The position numbers and the translations under genes are program-made. A stretch of DNA of 64,000 nt from NCBI RefSeq assembly GCF_003095375.1, contig NZ_QEHR01000005.1, forward strand, positions 1 through 64,000. Reading direction: 5' to 3'. This document shows, one piece after another, positions 60,910 through 64,000 of the stretch; position 1 is the first letter of the stretch, and each line of letters opens with the position of its first letter. This stretch comes from Marixanthomonas spongiae (GTDB lineage: Bacteria; Bacteroidota; Bacteroidia; Flavobacteriales; Flavobacteriaceae). The notes beneath the pieces are model-generated. The model had not been told where the DNA came from, ran no database searches, and saw only the letters and a program-made list of their open reading frames with translations.

Positions 60910-61616
60910 CCTTTGTCTTTCACTTGGTAATTAATGTATTTTTTTTTCATCCACAAATATGCAAAACAGTCCACCAAAGGACCAAACAGCCTGTTCCAAA
61001 GGCCGTATTTTGCTGTTCCTGCCATGCGTGGAAAATGCTGAATGGGAATTTGGATTATTTTTCCGTTTTGCAACAAGATCATAGCTGGTAAAAAACGGTG
61101 CAATCCATTGAACATGGGGATGCGTTTGGCATAATCGGTTTTGATTACTTTGAGCGGACAACCCGTGTCGTCCATTCCGTCGTGGGTAAAGGTACGGCGG
61201 ATGCCATTGGCGATTTTGGAGGACATATTTTTTACGAATGTATCTTTTCTATCAGCTCGAACTCCTGTAACCAAATCGTATTCGCCAATGTGTTGCAACA
61301 GTAGGTTAAAATCTTCTGGTGCCGTTTGCAAATCGGAATCAATATATCCTAAAAGTGGTGTTTCCACATAATCGAAACCGGCTTTTATGGCAGCGCTCAA
61401 CCCACAATTTTCGGCAAAAGAAATGTAGTTAAAAGCTTCATTTCTTTGGCAAATAGCTTCAATTAGTGCTTGGCTACCGTCTGAAGAGCCGTCGTTCACA
61501 AAAAGAATTGCTGTTTTTTTAATCGAAATTTTCGTGTAGGCCAGCAGTTCTTTTTCAACCCGTTGAAGGTTGTCTTCTTCATTGTACACCGGGACAATTA
61601 TGGTAAATTCGTACAT
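60906..61616 (-). CDS. GT2 polyprenyl-phosphate glycosyltransferase (DPM/ArnC-like)
   Basis: A 236-aa GT-A enzyme: IIVPVYNEEDNL, VNDGSSDGSQALIEA, the metal-binding DSDLQ (GYIDSDLQTAPEDF), and RADRKDTF. It joins a sugar from a nucleotide donor to undecaprenyl phosphate. No C-terminal membrane helices are seen beyond an amphipathic tail. TTG at 61628 could add four residues; ATG 61616 is preferred. It starts the three-gene set. Confidence 0.92.
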   Translation of the reverse strand: MYEFTIIVPVYNEEDNLQRVEKELLAYTKISIKKTAILFVNDGSSDGSQALIEAICQRNEAFNYISFAENCGLSAAIKAGFDYVETPLLGYIDSDLQTAPEDFNLLLQHIGEYDLVTGVRADRKDTFVKNMSSKIANGIRRTFTHDGMDDTGCPLKVIKTDYAKRIPMFNGLHRFLPAMILLQNGKIIQIPIQHFPRMAGTAKYGLWNRLFGPLVDCFAYLWMKKKYINYQVKDKG

Positions 61617-61714
61617 ATAAGGTTGCAAACTTGTTTGTGCAAAAGTATTTCTTTTTTACTGAATAATTCAGAAACATAAAAAAAGCTGTTACTTTGTAAC
61701 CTGAAAAATGCAAT

Positions 61715-62656
61715 ATGAAGATACTCGTAACAGGCGCAGCAGGGTTTATAGGATCACACACTTCGGAACGATTGGCCAAAATGGGCCATCAGGTTATTGG
61801 GATTGATAATTTCTCTCCATATTATAATATTGAGCTGAAAGAACTGAATGCCAAAGCCCTTTCTGAAAAAGGAATCGAAATATTGCGTTTTGACCTTCGT
61901 ACCGATAATCTTGTTGAAGCGCTTCCTGAAGATTTAGACTATATTTTTCACTTTTCGGCCCATCCGGGTATTTCGAACACTTCGACTTTTGAAGATTATT
62001 TTTCAAACAACATTTTAGCGACCAAAAACCTGATTGATTTTGTGCTTCAGTGTAAAAAAACACCGTTTATTGTCAACATTGGGACGTCCTCAATTTACGG
62101 CCTAGAGGCGACATTCCCCGAAAATGTAGTCCCAAAACCCGCCTCGTGGTATGGCGTAACAAAATTGGCCGCCGAGCAATTGGTGTTGGCAAAATCCCGT
62201 GAAGAAAAACTACAATCCACTTCATTACGATTGTATTCGGTCTATGGCCCAAGGGAACGTCCCGATAAGCTTTACACCCGTTTAATTGACTGTGGTTTGA
62301 ACAACAAACCGTTTCCGTTGTACGATGGCAGCGAAAAACACCTGCGCAGTTTTACCTACGTACAAGATATTGTGGATGGGATTGTAAGTGTTATTGGGAA
62401 AGAAGATATAGCAAATGGTGAAATTTTCAATCTGGGCACCGAAGAAGAAAGCACTACCGCAACCGGAATTGAAACTGTAGAAAACTTACTGAACACCAAG
62501 ATAGAAATTTCGGCAAAACCTCCGCGTGCTGGCGATCAATCCCGTACCAAAGCAAATATAGATAAGGCAAGGAAATTATTGAATTATAATCCTACAACCA
62601 ATTTGGAAGAAGGGTTGAAAGCGCAAATTGCTTGGTTTAGAACTAAATTCAATTAA
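61715..62656 (+). CDS. NAD-dependent nucleotide-sugar epimerase/dehydratase
   Basis: A 313-aa extended-SDR protein: NAD motif TGAAGFIGS at residues 7-15, active-site YGVTK (Y-x3-K), SSIYG and RLYSVYGPRERPDKL. Length and the SPYYN region resemble UDP-glucuronate 4-epimerases. It is divergent from the GT2 set and may make the sugar they use. Exact substrate unknown. Confidence 0.92.
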   Translation: MKILVTGAAGFIGSHTSERLAKMGHQVIGIDNFSPYYNIELKELNAKALSEKGIEILRFDLRTDNLVEALPEDLDYIFHFSAHPGISNTSTFEDYFSNNILATKNLIDFVLQCKKTPFIVNIGTSSIYGLEATFPENVVPKPASWYGVTKLAAEQLVLAKSREEKLQSTSLRLYSVYGPRERPDKLYTRLIDCGLNNKPFPLYDGSEKHLRSFTYVQDIVDGIVSVIGKEDIANGEIFNLGTEEESTTATGIETVENLLNTKIEISAKPPRAGDQSRTKANIDKARKLLNYNPTTNLEEGLKAQIAWFRTKFN

Positions 62657-62701
62657 ATTATTACTCTTTTTTTCAATCGGCAGTTTTTATATATCATTTT
62701 A

Positions 62702-62722
62702 AATGTTAACGGGTTTAACATT
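62702..62722. promoter_or_regulatory. AATGTTAA-N5-TTAACATT dyad upstream of the FG-GAP gene
   Basis: A perfect 8-bp inverted repeat 38 bases before the start codon, in an AT-rich promoter region with TATATTTTAG nearby. A regulator-binding site is possible. Confidence 0.5.
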
Positions 62723-62760
62723 ATTTTTATATTTTAGTCTTCTACCTTTAAATTTTAAAA

Positions 62761-64000
62761 ATGAAATTAAGAATATTATTATTTATTTCACTAATTTTTT
62801 TTATAAAATTAAATGCCCAAATTGGTTTTGAGGATTATACTATCATTGATGAATCACATGCTGTGTGGGGAATTAAATCAATATACGTTATTGATTTAGA
62901 TGGTGACGGTGACCTTGATCTAATTTTTGGTTCTTCTAATGTAGGTATTAACAAAATTGGTTGGTATGAGAATTTAGGAGAAGGCCAGTTTAGTGATTTA
63001 AAAATTATTGATAATGAAGCAGAAGATATAACAGATGTTTATGCTGATGATATTGACGGTGATGGAGATATAGATGTTTTATCTGCTTCTCAGGGTGACA
63101 ACAAAATCCGCTGGTATGAAAACTCCAATGGGGAAGGGGAGTTTGGAACTGAAAATATAATTAATATTGATGCATCAGAAGTACAGTCTATTCATGCTAG
63201 TGATATGGATGGCGATGGAGATTTAGATGTTATATCTGCATCAAGTTATCATAATATTTCTTGGTATGAAAATTTAGACGGAGAAGGTAACTTTAGTTCT
63301 GAAAAAGTTATTCATTCTATTCCTAGTAATTCTGTTTATTCAGGTGATATTGATGGTGATGGGGATATGGATGTAGTTTCTACTTCCTATCAAACAATAT
63401 CATGGTATGAGAATTTAGATAATCATGGTAATTTTGGATCTGAACAGGTCATAAATGAAAACCTTGAAGGTTTTGCTATAGAAATTTATTTGACTGATAT
63501 AAATAATGATGGAAATTTAGATGTAGTTTCAGCCTCTAAATCTGATAGAACTATAGCATGGTATGAAAATATTAATGGTCTTGGAGATTTTGGAGATCAA
63601 CAAATAATAAGTACTTCACAATTTGATACTGAATCTGTTCACACAAACGATATTGATGGTGATGGTGATATGGATGTAATCTCATCTTCTAGCTCTAATT
63701 TTAGTCGAATTTATTGGCATGAGAATGTAGATGGCTTAGGAAACTTTAGTACCTCAGACGAAATAGACACAAATAATTCAGGTCCTCAATTAGTTTTTAC
63801 TGGTGATATTGATAACGATGATGATATAGACATTGTATCAGCTGCCGTAGAAGGCAATGACATTATTTGGCTTCCTAATACAGATGGATTAGGAAGTTTT
63901 TCTACCCGGAAAAATATTCATTTATATACAAGAGATCCTAAAGGCATAGAAGCTAATGATTTAGATGCTGATGGAGATATAGATATTGTAGTAGTATCCA
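62761..64000 (+). CDS. Secreted FG-GAP/VCBS repeat protein (cut by window end)
   Basis: An open frame from ATG at 62761 runs to the window end (413 codons, no stop). The signal peptide ends KLNAQ. At least seven FG-GAP/VCBS-type repeats follow, each of about 50 residues, with Ca2+-binding blades DxDGDGDxD (for example DLDGDGDLDLI, DIDGDGDIDVL, DMDGDGDLDVI) and a WYEN strand. This is a beta-propeller like those on T9SS cargo adhesins of Flavobacteriia; a sorting tail would lie beyond the window. The DNA is notably AT-richer than neighbours. Confidence 0.9.
   Translation, partial: MKLRILLFISLIFFIKLNAQIGFEDYTIIDESHAVWGIKSIYVIDLDGDGDLDLIFGSSNVGINKIGWYENLGEGQFSDLKIIDNEAEDITDVYADDIDGDGDIDVLSASQGDNKIRWYENSNGEGEFGTENIINIDASEVQSIHASDMDGDGDLDVISASSYHNISWYENLDGEGNFSSEKVIHSIPSNSVYSGDIDGDGDMDVVSTSYQTISWYENLDNHGNFGSEQVINENLEGFAIEIYLTDINNDGNLDVVSASKSDRTIAWYENINGLGDFGDQQIISTSQFDTESVHTNDIDGDGDMDVISSSSSNFSRIYWHENVDGLGNFSTSDEIDTNNSGPQLVFTGDIDNDDDIDIVSAAVEGNDIIWLPNTDGLGSFSTRKNIHLYTRDPKGIEANDLDADGDIDIVVVS

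Overview
The window looks like chromosomal DNA of a marine-type member of the Flavobacteriaceae (Bacteroidota). Pointers to this are: promoters with the Bacteroidota -7 element TAnnTTTG (for example before prfA, icmF, grpE, the DPP III gene and the toxin-antitoxin pair); few Shine-Dalgarno sites; a type III glutamine synthetase; a type IX secretion (T9SS) sorting tail; a Bacteroidota-style curli operon; Lacal_2735, DUF3078, DUF4197 and DUF4920 proteins; and a DnaJ with only two CxxCxGxG motifs. Genus cannot be fixed from this sequence alone.

Layout. 1-627: the 3' end of an ISAon1-like transposase, tRNA-Arg(ACG) on the minus strand, and a 17-bp copy of the tRNA 3' end. 628-7.2 kb: apt, a tiny conserved gene, a BlaR1/BlaI-type pair with dyad operators, a Na+/Ca2+ exchanger and glnN. 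7.6-13.9 kb: a curli operon (CsgA-like, CsgB-like, CsgE, CsgF, CsgG and a large lipoprotein) in which CsgE and CsgG both carry extra domains. 14-31.5 kb: purM, DUF3078, prfA, pyrF, a BtuF-like protein, a T9SS cargo protein, fused isobutyryl-CoA mutase icmF, a Xre/RES toxin-antitoxin pair, Lrp, DUF1684, crcB, SRPBCC-GyrI and a secreted dipeptidyl peptidase III.

31.6-40.0 kb is the most unusual part. Nine co-directional minus-strand genes encode a LuxR-type HTH regulator, an outer-membrane beta-barrel, a lipoprotein, a papain-like protease with a DUF4384-like tail, a small secreted protein, an M48-like metalloprotease with Sel1 repeats, a voltage-gated K+ channel, a stand-alone CHASE2 protein and a FecR-like periplasmic protein. 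Three copies of the dyad AAATACCC-N6-GGGTATTT lie upstream of the regulator, upstream of the eight-gene operon and just past the last gene. Three adjacent products share a QDVVK(E/A)E motif. I read this as a self-regulated envelope-stress or defence cassette; this is inference.

40.1-64 kb: MazG-like protein, ilvE, DUF4920, mnmD, TIGR01777, yceI, grpE-dnaJ, an ABC-2 exporter-MscS-beta-barrel-sigma54 regulator-ppk2 run, M28 peptidase, DUF1853 and DUF1801 genes separated by a 17-copy heptanucleotide tandem repeat, MATE, PAP2, a 268-bp multi-hairpin element with 13-bp terminal inverted repeats, a polyprenyl-phosphate sugar set (GT2, LAB_N, ArnT-like), a nucleotide-sugar epimerase and the start of an FG-GAP/VCBS repeat protein cut by the window end.
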